A DNA stretch of 7,587 bases from Halanaerobiales bacterium. Lineage in GTDB: Bacteria; Bacillota; Halanaerobiia; Halanaerobiales; JADQBU01. Below the pieces are notes generated by a model. It did no database searches. It was not told where the DNA came from and saw nothing but the letters and a program-made list of their open reading frames with translations. Both the position numbers and the translations under genes were made by a program. Shown here piece by piece: positions 1 through 5,886 of the stretch. Location of the stretch: the NCBI GenBank assembly GCA_016278435.1, contig JADQBU010000133.1, forward strand, positions 1 to 7,587. The letters run 5' to 3'. Positions within the stretch are counted from its first letter, which is position 1. Every line of letters begins with the position of its first letter.

Positions 1-51
1 ATTTTCAACAAATTATCAACAAGAAGGAACGTATTTCGTTGTTGTGGATAA
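1..51. promoter_or_regulatory. DnaA-box cluster, probable edge of oriC
   Basis: Three 9-mers resemble the DnaA box TTATCCACA. Positions 43-51 read TGTGGATAA, a perfect box on the minus strand. Positions 13-21 read TTATCAACA (one mismatch) and 2-10 read TTTTCAACA (two mismatches), both on the plus strand. The two plus-strand copies start 11 bp apart, about one helical turn, as expected for co-operative DnaA binding. The place fits, because the rnpA-yidC-mnmE-mnmG-noc-parA block flanks oriC in Bacillota. The cluster is cut by the window start, so the origin core, the unwinding element and dnaA are presumably further left. It lies only 12 bp before the -35 box of the rnpA promoter. Confidence 0.65.
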
Positions 52-62
52 AGCAAAAATCC

Positions 63-91
63 TTGACTCAACTATGTAAATAGCTTATAAT
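63..91 (+). promoter_or_regulatory. Sigma-A type promoter of the rnpA operon
   Basis: A -35 box TTGACT (63-68; one mismatch to TTGACA) and a perfect -10 box TATAAT (86-91) are separated by the optimal 17 bp. Transcription would start near 98, giving a leader of roughly 48 nt before the rnpA start at 146. It is the best promoter in the window and the only strong one I find upstream of yidD, yidC and jag. The DnaA boxes end 12 bp upstream, so DnaA bound at the origin could influence it (inference). Confidence 0.8.
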
Positions 92-129
92 AAATTTAAA
101 ATGTTGTAGTGTCAGGCCTAAATGTATCC

Positions 130-135
130 GGGAGG
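130..135 (+). promoter_or_regulatory. Ribosome binding site deciding the rnpA start
   Basis: GGGAGG lies 10 nt before the GTG at 146. The in-frame ATG at 122 lies upstream of this site and has no Shine-Dalgarno of its own. Starting at 122 would also add eight residues that RnpA proteins do not normally have. GTG 146 is therefore preferred. Confidence 0.7.
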
Positions 136-145
136 TTTTTTCTTT

Positions 146-484
146 GTGAATACCCTGAAAAAAAATAGTGATTTTAAAAGAGTATATTCCCGGGGCAAAT
201 CGAAAGCAACACCTAATCTTGTTTTGTACTGGCTACCCAGTGAGCATAAAGGTCTCCGGGTAGGTTTTTCTATCAGTAAAAAAGTTGGCAAGGCAGTTGT
301 TAGAAATAAATTAAAAAGGAGATTAAAGGAATTAATTTGAGCAAAAGAGGTTAATAATATTAACAAGGGTTATGACCTGATAATTATTGCCCGTAAACCG
401 GTAGTTAATTTGAATTTTATGGAACTAAAATCAGATTTAATTAAATTATTAAAAAAAGCAGGAATCTGGGCAAGAGAGGTTTAA
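146..484 (+). pseudogene. rnpA: RNase P protein component, interrupted by an in-frame TGA
   Basis: RnpA is the basic protein subunit of RNase P; it binds the catalytic RNA and helps remove 5' leaders from precursor tRNAs. From GTG 146 the frame gives 64 residues with typical family features: an N-terminal LKKNSDFKRVYSRGKS-like stretch, then LRVGFSISKKVGKAVVRNKLKRR, which contains the family's RNR-type RNA-binding motif (here RNK). TGA then stands at 338-340. Beyond it the same frame stays open to TAA 482-484 and encodes the conserved second half, including YDLIIIARKP. Read through, the product would be 112 residues, a normal RnpA length. The disrupted codon sits where relatives often have arginine, so CGA to TGA, a single transition, would explain it. 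UGA is an ordinary stop in mnmE, mnmG and noc here, so genome-wide recoding is unlikely. It may be a sequencing error, a real nonsense mutation or readthrough. Gene identity is certain; functional state is not. Confidence 0.88.
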
Positions 485-513
485 TTGTATATTAGAGGGG
501 GTTTATTTTCGTA

Positions 514-723
514 TTGAAAAGGATACTGATTGGAATTATTAATTTATATCAAAAGATTGTTTCACCCTGGACCCCCCGGACTTGCCGGTTTTACCCAACT
601 TGTTCTGAGTACACAAAAATGGCCTTACAGAAATATGGGTTTTTTAAAGGTAGTTGGCTGGGATTTAAGAGAATTATTCGTTGCCACCCTTTTAATCCGG
701 GAGGTTATGACCCTTTGGAATAG
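514..723 (+). CDS. yidD: Membrane protein insertion efficiency factor YidD
   Basis: YidD is a small, membrane-associated protein that assists YidC/Sec-dependent insertion of inner membrane proteins; it usually lies between rnpA and yidC, as here. The 69-residue product has the family signature: an N-terminal amphipathic helix (about residues 1-16, ILIGIINLYQKIVSP), then CRFYPTCSEY (24-33), and RCHPFNPGGYDP (56-67). The conserved cysteines are C24, C30 and C57. The length is typical. The start is a TTG at 514; no ATG or GTG is available at this point, and a purine-rich site AGAGGGGG (494-501) lies 12 nt upstream. It follows the rnpA terminal stop by 29 nt and precedes yidC by 19 nt, so it is almost certainly co-transcribed with them. 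Confidence 0.93.
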   Translation: MKRILIGIINLYQKIVSPWTPRTCRFYPTCSEYTKMALQKYGFFKGSWLGFKRIIRCHPFNPGGYDPLE

Positions 724-742
724 AAGAATAGGAGGAAAATAA

Positions 743-1396
743 ATGTTTGGTTGGTTAATAGATTTAATGTCACAGGCGCTGGTTTTTCTTAATGGTATAG
801 TACATAACTATGGACTGGCAATCATTATTTTTACATTAATTATAAAGTTAATTTTATTTCCCTTAACGGCAAAACAGACAAAATCCATGAAGTCTATGCA
901 GGATATTCAGCCGGAAATGGAAAAAATTAAAAACAAGTACAAGGATAATAAGGAAAAACAGCAAGAAGAAATGATGAAATTATATAAAGAAAACAATATT
1001 AATCCTGCTGCAGGTTGTTTACCGATGATCTTACAGCTGGCAATATTAATTCCTTTATACCGGGCAATTTACGGTCTTGGTGATGCTCTGAGTGGATCAA
1101 CCTTTCTCTGGATAGGTAATATAACCAGTGGTTCACTGGCAGACCCTGATGTTACTATTGTTATTCTCAATGCTTTAGCAATGTTCGGGCAGACCTACAT
1201 AACCCAGAAGATGCAGGGTAGTTCTAACAGTCAACAGAATATGATTATGTGGATAATGCCCTTATTTATCGTCTTTATAGGATTTCAACTTCCCTCAGGT
1301 TTACTCTTATATTGGTTGACATCAACGTTATTTACAGCTGCTCAGCAGTATTATCTTTCTCGAGAGCCTGAGGTTAAGGAGGCTATAGAAAAGTAA
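743..1396 (+). CDS. yidC: Membrane protein insertase YidC (SpoIIIJ/OxaA type)
   Basis: YidC inserts and folds proteins in the cytoplasmic membrane, alone or with SecYEG. The 217-residue product is the short Gram-positive/clostridial form without the large periplasmic P1 domain of proteobacteria. Visible parts are an N-terminal hydrophobic segment (about 4-20), a first core membrane helix (about 24-41), a charged cytoplasmic hairpin (about 44-87), a helix starting at the conserved NPAAGCLPM motif (87-95), and further helices at about 134-150 and 168-197. The hydrophilic-groove arginine of the family (R73 in B. subtilis SpoIIIJ) is replaced by lysine (K35 in FTLIIKLILFPL), which keeps the charge. 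There is no clear signal peptide with a lipobox cysteine at the N-terminus, unlike B. subtilis SpoIIIJ. An excellent AGGAGG (730-735) lies 7 nt before ATG 743. The stop overlaps the jag start by one base (TAATG). Confidence 0.95.
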   Translation: MFGWLIDLMSQALVFLNGIVHNYGLAIIIFTLIIKLILFPLTAKQTKSMKSMQDIQPEMEKIKNKYKDNKEKQQEEMMKLYKENNINPAAGCLPMILQLAILIPLYRAIYGLGDALSGSTFLWIGNITSGSLADPDVTIVILNALAMFGQTYITQKMQGSSNSQQNMIMWIMPLFIVFIGFQLPSGLLLYWLTSTLFTAAQQYYLSREPEVKEAIEK

Positions 1397-2004
1397 TGGA
1401 AAGTATAAAGCAGGAAGCCAGAACGGTAGAAGAAGCTGTTGACCTTGCTTTAAAAAAGTTGAACATCTCCAGAGACCAGGCTGAAATTACTGTACTGGAT
1501 GAAGGTAGTAAGGGTCTTTTTGGTTTAATTGGTAACAAAAATGCCCGGGTTGAGGTAAAACACCGTCCTGATCCAGTTAAAGTCGGTCACGAATTTTTAG
1601 AGAAAGTTTTCTCTTCTACAACACTCAGTGTCGAAGTAGAGGTAGTTGAGAAAGAAACAAACGATGAACAGGTTTTATATAATTTAAGGAGTCCAGATCT
1701 GGGAATCGTTATTGGCCACAGAGGTGAGACTCTGGATGCTTTACAGTACATAACTTCACTTGTAATTAGCAGACAGATCGATGGTTATTTCCGGGTTCTT
1801 CTTGATGCTGAAGGATATCGTGAAAGAAGAAAACAGACTTTGATAAGATTAGCCAAAAAACTGGCCCGTAAGGCGGTTAATAAGGGAAGAAAGGTAGTAC
1901 TAGAACCGATGCCGCCTCATGAAAGAAGGATTATTCATATAGCTTTAAAGGATGACCCCCGGTTAAATCTTATAGTGAAGGGGATGAACCCTTCCGCAAG
2001 GTAA
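1396..2004 (+). CDS. jag: RNA-binding protein Jag (KhpB/EloR), C-terminus frameshifted
   Basis: Jag/KhpB is a cytoplasmic RNA-binding protein encoded next to yidC; in streptococci the homologue EloR acts in cell elongation. The domains are in the usual order: Jag_N (about 3-54, with KGLFGLIG at 39-46), a type II KH domain (about 75-140, GHRG loop at 107-110), and R3H (about 142 onward, RxxxH as R177 to H181). The start ATG 1396 overlaps the yidC stop, and AAGGAGG (1376-1382) lies 13 nt upstream. The open frame gives 202 residues, but the last ~14 (from about residue 189) do not look like Jag. The canonical R3H ending lies in the -1 frame (see the entry at 1956-2033). A single missing base would restore a 212-residue protein ending at 2033. 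As read, the end of the R3H domain is lost; the KH domain is complete. Confidence 0.9.
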   Translation: MESIKQEARTVEEAVDLALKKLNISRDQAEITVLDEGSKGLFGLIGNKNARVEVKHRPDPVKVGHEFLEKVFSSTTLSVEVEVVEKETNDEQVLYNLRSPDLGIVIGHRGETLDALQYITSLVISRQIDGYFRVLLDAEGYRERRKQTLIRLAKKLARKAVNKGRKVVLEPMPPHERRIIHIALKDDPRLNLIVKGMNPSAR

Positions 2005-2033
2005 TGATTGAAGTAATTGAAAATAATAATTAA
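1956..2033 (+). other. jag: Out-of-frame canonical C-terminal tail of jag
   Basis: The run CCCCC at 1956-1960 is followed, in the frame one base back from the jag frame (codons from 1962), by residues VKSYSEGDEPFRKVMIEV and a short ENNN-type tail, ending at TAA 2031-2033. VKxYSEGxEPxRxVxI is the expected end of an R3H domain in Jag proteins, as I recall the family. In the actual jag frame this stretch gives an unrelated ending and a stop at 2002-2004. One more C in the run would join the two parts as DDPPVKSYSEG. The run does not form a good X XXY YYZ slippery heptamer in the jag frame, so programmed frameshifting is not supported. Confidence 0.8.
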
Positions 2034-2050
2034 GTAGAAATTCTGTAGTA

Positions 2051-2078
2051 AAGCCCAGTGGGGATCCCTGCTGGGTTT
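2051..2078 (+). terminator. Probable intrinsic terminator of the rnpA-jag operon
   Basis: AAGCCCAG (2051-2058) pairs with CTGGGTTT (2071-2078), giving eight pairs with one G-U. The 12-nt apical part holds a further GGG/CCC self-complement (GGGATCCC, 2061-2068). The stem is followed by TTTAATTATTTAATAT, a U-rich but interrupted tail, so termination may be incomplete. It stands 18 bp after the restored jag stop (2033) and 93 bp before mnmE, separating the two transcription units. Confidence 0.7.
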
Positions 2079-2170
2079 AATTATTTAATATCAGGAAATT
2101 ATTTCTGGATAAACTGATTATGATGGTGGAGCCAATTTATTCAAAATAGAGATAGGAGAGGGATCAAGGC

Positions 2171-3562
2171 ATGAATGGTTTAAAGGATGACACGGTTGCG
2201 GCAATCTCTACACCCCCTGCTGCCTCCGGTCTGGGAATAGTCAGAATGAGTGGTCCTGATTCAATACAGGTTGCTGACAGAATTTTTAAAGCAAATAAGG
2301 GTGGTAAACTGGCAGAGGCCGGTAGCTATACTGCCCACTATGGATATATAGTTGACCCTGCAGATGACCAGACCGTTGATGAAGTTATTACTCTGGTCAT
2401 GAGAGGGCCCCATTCTTTTACAGGAGAAGATGTAGTTGAATTCGACTGTCATGGTGGTGTAGTGCCCCTGCGCCGGGTACTGGAATTAATGCTGGAAAAC
2501 GGAGCCCGGATGGCTGAACCCGGTGAATTTTCCAAGAGAGCTTTTTTAAATGGCAGGATCGACCTGGCTCAGGCTGAAAGCATAATTGAAATTATTAATG
2601 CTAAAACAGAAAAGAGCCTGGATATTGCCCTTGATCATCTAACAGGTAAATTATCAGAGAAGATTAATAAGATTAAAGGCAGGGTGGTAGAATTACTGGC
2701 CCATCTGGAGGCCTCCATTGATTTTCCGGAGGATGAGATCAAGGGTTTCAATTCTTCCGAAGTTGGAGAAAGGATTGAATGGGTCAAAAAGGAGATTCGA
2801 GAATTACTCCAGACCAGTGAACAGGGTAAAATTTATAAGGAAGGGATTAAAACAGTAATTGTCGGTAAACCTAATGTCGGAAAGTCCAGTTTATTGAATC
2901 TCTTTCTGGAGGAACAGCGGGCGATTGTAACCGATGTGCCCGGTACCACCCGTGATATTATAGAAGAATATATCAACCTGGAGGGAATACCTTTAAAGAT
3001 AATAGATACAGCAGGGATCCGGGAAACCGAGGATATGGTAGAAAAAATAGGTGTTGAGAGGACCAGAGATTTCCTGAAGCGGGCCGACCTGGTTATCATG
3101 ATGATGGATGTAAGTCAGGGAATCACTGAAGATGATTTGAAGATATATGAGATTATTAAGGACAAGCCTGTAATTATTACTATCAATAAGACAGACCTTC
3201 CCCGGGAGCTGGAACAGAAGAAGGTTAATGAATATTTCTCTGAACATACCGTTCTCTGGATCTCGGTTAAGACAGAAAAAGGGCTGGAAGAGCTAAAAGA
3301 TGCTATAATCAGTGAAGTATTCAATCGGGATTTTAATACCGATGAGGGTATTATGATAACAAAGCTGAGGCACAGTCAAGCCCTGCAGGAGGCCCTGGAA
3401 GCTATAAACAGGGTTCAGGAGACCAGGTCAGAAGGCCTGCCTGTTGACTTTTTAACTATAGATTTAAAGGACTGTTTTAATTATCTGGGAGAAATCACGG
3501 GAGAGACTGTCAGTGAAGATATTATAGACAGGATATTTGCAGATTTTTGCTTAGGGAAGTGA
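2171..3562 (+). CDS. mnmE: tRNA uridine-5-carboxymethylaminomethyl modification GTPase MnmE
   Basis: MnmE (TrmE/ThdF) acts with MnmG to add a carboxymethylaminomethyl or aminomethyl group to C5 of the wobble uridine (U34) of some tRNAs. The 463-residue product is full length. The N-terminal tetrahydrofolate-binding domain starts with DTVAAISTPPAASGLGIVRMSG (about 7-28) and contains GPHSFTGEDVVEFDCHGG (79-96). A helical domain surrounds an inserted Ras-like G domain: G1 GKPNVGKS (232-239), G2 GTTRD (258-262), G3 DTAG (279-282), G4 NKTD (339-342) and a diverged G5, SVK (365-367) in place of SAK. The protein ends in FCLGK with the family's essential cysteine at C460. ATG 2171 follows the purine-rich AGGAGAGGG (2154-2162). 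It lies after a terminator and probably has its own promoter within 2079-2150, but I see no clear boxes. mnmG, its partner, follows only after an unusual 419-bp gap. Confidence 0.97.
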   Translation: MNGLKDDTVAAISTPPAASGLGIVRMSGPDSIQVADRIFKANKGGKLAEAGSYTAHYGYIVDPADDQTVDEVITLVMRGPHSFTGEDVVEFDCHGGVVPLRRVLELMLENGARMAEPGEFSKRAFLNGRIDLAQAESIIEIINAKTEKSLDIALDHLTGKLSEKINKIKGRVVELLAHLEASIDFPEDEIKGFNSSEVGERIEWVKKEIRELLQTSEQGKIYKEGIKTVIVGKPNVGKSSLLNLFLEEQRAIVTDVPGTTRDIIEEYINLEGIPLKIIDTAGIRETEDMVEKIGVERTRDFLKRADLVIMMMDVSQGITEDDLKIYEIIKDKPVIITINKTDLPRELEQKKVNEYFSEHTVLWISVKTEKGLEELKDAIISEVFNRDFNTDEGIMITKLRHSQALQEALEAINRVQETRSEGLPVDFLTIDLKDCFNYLGEITGETVSEDIIDRIFADFCLGK

Positions 3563-3579
3563 AAGTAGCTGTAAAAAGG

Positions 3580-3605
3580 AAAGTTTCGTCATAGTAAGAA
3601 ATTTT
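3580..3605 (+). terminator. Weak U-tailed hairpin after mnmE
   Basis: AAAGTTTC (3580-3587) can pair with GAAATTTT (3598-3605), eight pairs including one G-U, around a 10-nt loop. It starts 17 bp after the mnmE stop. The T run (3602-3607) is partly used in the stem. Only one G-C pair is present, so the stem is weak. The position is right for an mnmE terminator, but confidence is low. Confidence 0.3.
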
Positions 3606-3620
3606 TTGACTCATCTAGTT

Positions 3621-3734
3621 TTCATTAATTCTAAAATAAGGCTTCCTGATTAATGAATCGTCCTGATTCAAATCAGCAAATTACCTCGTATAATTTGGCC
3701 TTATTTTTATCATTCATTCAAACAGATTCATTAA
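3621..3734. repeat. Interleaved inverted repeats with alternative pairings
   Basis: Two perfect 10-bp inverted repeats interleave. AAAATAAGGC (3633-3642) matches GCCTTATTTT (3698-3707), and TTAATGAATC (3650-3659) matches GATTCATTAA (3725-3734). The arm TTAATGAA (3650-3657) is also complementary to TTCATTAA at 3621-3628, so it has two possible partners. A direct repeat TCCTGATT occurs at 3644-3651 and 3661-3668, and CTGATT of its second copy can pair with AATCAG (3671-3676). In RNA the two long pairings would form a pseudoknot-like topology or exclude each other. The sequence is AT-rich, so some of this could arise by chance. Confidence 0.45.
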
Positions 3735-3966
3735 CAAAAAATTTCTATATTCCTCAATACTTCTTTTTACAGCTTTGTATAAAAGATGTTTTTTAAATAA
3801 AAATTTTAATTTCACTTAGTAGTCAATAACCACTTTTTGTATTTTTCATAGAAAATAGAGGAATTTGAGTCATTTTACGTTAATAATCCTTATAAATCAG
3901 AATGGTAATTTTGGAAAATAGACAGGTTTATTAGTAAAAACCCAAAAAGTATTAGGGAAAGATAAA

Positions 3967-3973
3967 AGGGGAG
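3967..3973 (+). promoter_or_regulatory. Ribosome binding site deciding the mnmG start
   Basis: AGGGGAG ends 8 nt before GTG 3982. The alternative in-frame ATG at 3997 would be 23 nt from this site and has no other Shine-Dalgarno, so the GTG start is preferred. Confidence 0.65.
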
Positions 3974-3981
3974 TAGTAACC

Positions 3982-5886
3982 GTGGTTGATTATAATATGG
4001 TATATCCAAAGGAATATGATGTGATTGTGGTAGGTGCCGGGCATGCCGGGTGTGAAGCCGCGCTGGCTCCGGCCCGGATGGGTTTTAAAGTACTTGCTTT
4101 AACTGTTAATCTGGACCATGTTGCTTTTATGCCTTGCAATCCCTCACTGGGAGGGCCGGGTAAGGCCCATATTGTCCGGGAGATCGATGCCCTTGGGGGT
4201 GAAATGGCCAGAAATATGGATGAAACAATGATCCAGATCAGAATGTTAAATACAACCAAGGGTCCGGCTGTCCATGGGCTCAGGGGACAGGCTGATAAGA
4301 AAAAATATCACCTAAGGATGAAGAGGTTACTTGAAAGACAGCAGAACCTGGATCTGAAACAGGGTGTTGTTGAACAGCTTGTTGTAGAAGATAATGTGGT
4401 TAAAGGGGTAGTGACCAAAACAGGTGTTTGCTATAGAGGTAAACAGGTGATCATAACCACCGGTACCTTTCTGAAGGGAAGAATTATTATTGGAGAAGCT
4501 ACTTTTAACTCCGGGCCCAATCAGCAGTATCCAGCAAATAAGCTGTCAAACTCCCTGGAAGATTACGGATTAAAACTGAGACGATTTAAAACAGGAACCC
4601 CACCCCGGGTCAATAAAAATACCATAGATTTCAGTAAGATGATCGAACAGAGGGGGGAAAAGGGGCTGAATTTTTCTTTTGTTTCACCTCCTTTCGAAAG
4701 GGAGCAGGTTTCCTGCTGGCTGACATATACAAATGAAAGAACACATGAAATAATCAGGGATAATAAAGACAGAACTCCTTTATTCAGTGGTGATATTGAG
4801 GGTATCGGACCCCGTTACTGTCCCTCCATTGAAGATAAAGTAGTCCGTTTCCCCGATAAGGGTCGCCATCAGATCTTCCTGGAACCGGAAGGGGAGCTGA
4901 CTGATGAGTATTATGTATCTGGGTTTTCAACCAGTCTGCCGGAAGATGTACAGGTAGAGATTATCAGAACTATCGCCGGAATGGAAAATGTTGAAATCAT
5001 GAGGCCTGCTTATGCTATAGAATATGACTGTATCGACCCTACTCAGCTGAAATTAACTCTGGAGACAAAAGCGATAAAAAATCTTTATACGGCCGGACAG
5101 ATTAATGGGACATCAGGTTATGAAGAAGCCGCCGGTCAGGGACTTATAGCCGGAATAAATGCTGCTCAGAGCCTGAAGGGTGAAGAGCCATTGGTTCTCA
5201 AGAGATCTGAGGCATATATTGGGGTATTGATAGATGAACTTGTAACTAAAGGAACCAATGAACCTTACCGTATTATGACTTCAAGGGCAGAATACCGATT
5301 GGTTTTAAGACAGGATAATGCTGATCAAAGGTTAACTCCCATCGGTTATCGACTGGGATTAATATCTGAGGAAAGGTACCGGAAATACAGGAAAAAGGTA
5401 GAACAGATCAATGAAGCACTGGAGTATCTCCGCGATTACCGGGTGACTCCAATTGAAGATGTTGTAGAAAAACTTGTAGAACTTGGGAGCGGTAGATTAA
5501 GTAAACCTACAACCCTGGCTAAATTACTGAGAAGGCCGGAAATTGATTTTGAAAACTTACGTTACTTTGCTCCGGATTTACCTGAATATTCTGCTGAGGT
5601 AGTAGAACAGGTAAGTATTCAGGTTAAGTACAAAGGTTATATAGAAAGACAGCTTTCCCAGATTGAACAGTTCAGGAAGATGGAGAATAAATTTATACCC
5701 GAAGGTATTGATTATAATCAACTCAAAAATCTCCGAATTGAGGCCCGGGAAAAATTAAACAGGATCAGACCGGTATCCATCGGACAGGCATCCCGGATTT
5801 CTGGTGTTTCTCCGGCTGATATCTCGGTTTTAATGATTTATCTAGAACAAAGGGAGCGAGGTAAAAAACAGGATGCAAAAAAGTGA
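3982..5886 (+). CDS. mnmG: tRNA uridine-5-carboxymethylaminomethyl modification enzyme MnmG (GidA)
   Basis: MnmG is the FAD-dependent partner of MnmE; the complex uses methylenetetrahydrofolate and NADH to modify the wobble uridine of certain tRNAs. The 634-residue product has the family's usual length for the bacterial long form. Visible motifs are the dinucleotide-binding GAGHAG (18-23) after DVIVV, PCNPSLGGPGKAH (51-63), TGTPPRV (204-210), RYCPSIEDKVVRF (278-290) with conserved C280, INGTSGYEEAAGQGL (374-388), and MTSRAEYRLVLRQDNADQRL (432-451). The helical C-terminal region implicated in MnmE contact ends with the conserved IGQASRISGVSPADI segment. GTG 3982 is chosen because of the ribosome binding site 8 nt upstream; starting at ATG 3997 would only remove five residues. 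The stop overlaps rsmG by 14 bp, so the two are translated from one message. The frame is intact throughout. Confidence 0.97.
   Translation: MVDYNMVYPKEYDVIVVGAGHAGCEAALAPARMGFKVLALTVNLDHVAFMPCNPSLGGPGKAHIVREIDALGGEMARNMDETMIQIRMLNTTKGPAVHGLRGQADKKKYHLRMKRLLERQQNLDLKQGVVEQLVVEDNVVKGVVTKTGVCYRGKQVIITTGTFLKGRIIIGEATFNSGPNQQYPANKLSNSLEDYGLKLRRFKTGTPPRVNKNTIDFSKMIEQRGEKGLNFSFVSPPFEREQVSCWLTYTNERTHEIIRDNKDRTPLFSGDIEGIGPRYCPSIEDKVVRFPDKGRHQIFLEPEGELTDEYYVSGFSTSLPEDVQVEIIRTIAGMENVEIMRPAYAIEYDCIDPTQLKLTLETKAIKNLYTAGQINGTSGYEEAAGQGLIAGINAAQSLKGEEPLVLKRSEAYIGVLIDELVTKGTNEPYRIMTSRAEYRLVLRQDNADQRLTPIGYRLGLISEERYRKYRKKVEQINEALEYLRDYRVTPIEDVVEKLVELGSGRLSKPTTLAKLLRRPEIDFENLRYFAPDLPEYSAEVVEQVSIQVKYKGYIERQLSQIEQFRKMENKFIPEGIDYNQLKNLRIEAREKLNRIRPVSIGQASRISGVSPADISVLMIYLEQRERGKKQDAKK

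Larger units (their letters stand above)
3563..3981. other. Long AT-rich spacer between mnmE and mnmG
   Basis: These 419 bp are markedly poorer in G+C than the flanking genes and hold no gene I can support. A weak hairpin follows mnmE directly (3580-3605). A cluster of inverted repeats occupies 3621-3734. From about 3740 to 3960 I see only AT-rich sequence with short chance repeats. No convincing promoter for mnmG is visible; the nearest guess, TTGAGT (3865-3870) with TATAAA (3891-3896), has a 20-bp spacer, which is too long. No rRNA, tRNA or insertion-sequence features were found. Confidence 0.7.

Noticed and set aside
187..194. TTCCCGGG core resembling a Noc binding site inside rnpA
   Set aside because: Only the central eight bases match the ATTTCCCGGGAAAT-type consensus; the flanks do not, and CCCGG is common in this genome's coding sequence.
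338..364. Possible selenocysteine or readthrough signal: GTTAAT/ATTAAC hairpin (350-355 with 359-364) 9 nt after the rnpA TGA
   Set aside because: The stem is six weak pairs, mostly A-U, with a 3-nt loop; it does not resemble a bacterial SECIS, and RnpA has no catalytic position where selenocysteine would make sense.
530..742. 70-codon reading frame overlapping yidD in another frame
   Set aside because: It is the shadow of yidD, with no family features and no ribosome binding site; yidD itself is certain.
2096..2124. Possible mnmE promoter with TATGAT at 2119-2124
   Set aside because: No -35 box resembling TTGACA lies at the right distance, so the call cannot be supported.
2833..3324. Minus-strand reading frames within mnmE (and similar ones at 118-366, 3990-4259 and 5765-6046)
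   Set aside because: They are antisense to clearly real genes, with no ribosome binding sites and no family resemblance.
3606..3637. Promoter TTGACT (3606-3611) with TAAAAT (3632-3637) for a small RNA
   Set aside because: The 20-bp spacer is too long for a normal sigma-A promoter, and no better -10 box is found at 16-18 bp.
3653..3796. 47-codon reading frame starting MNRPDSNQQITSYN in the mnmE-mnmG spacer
   Set aside because: It has no ribosome binding site, lies within the inverted-repeat cluster, has no recognisable family, and its length is not surprising for this region.
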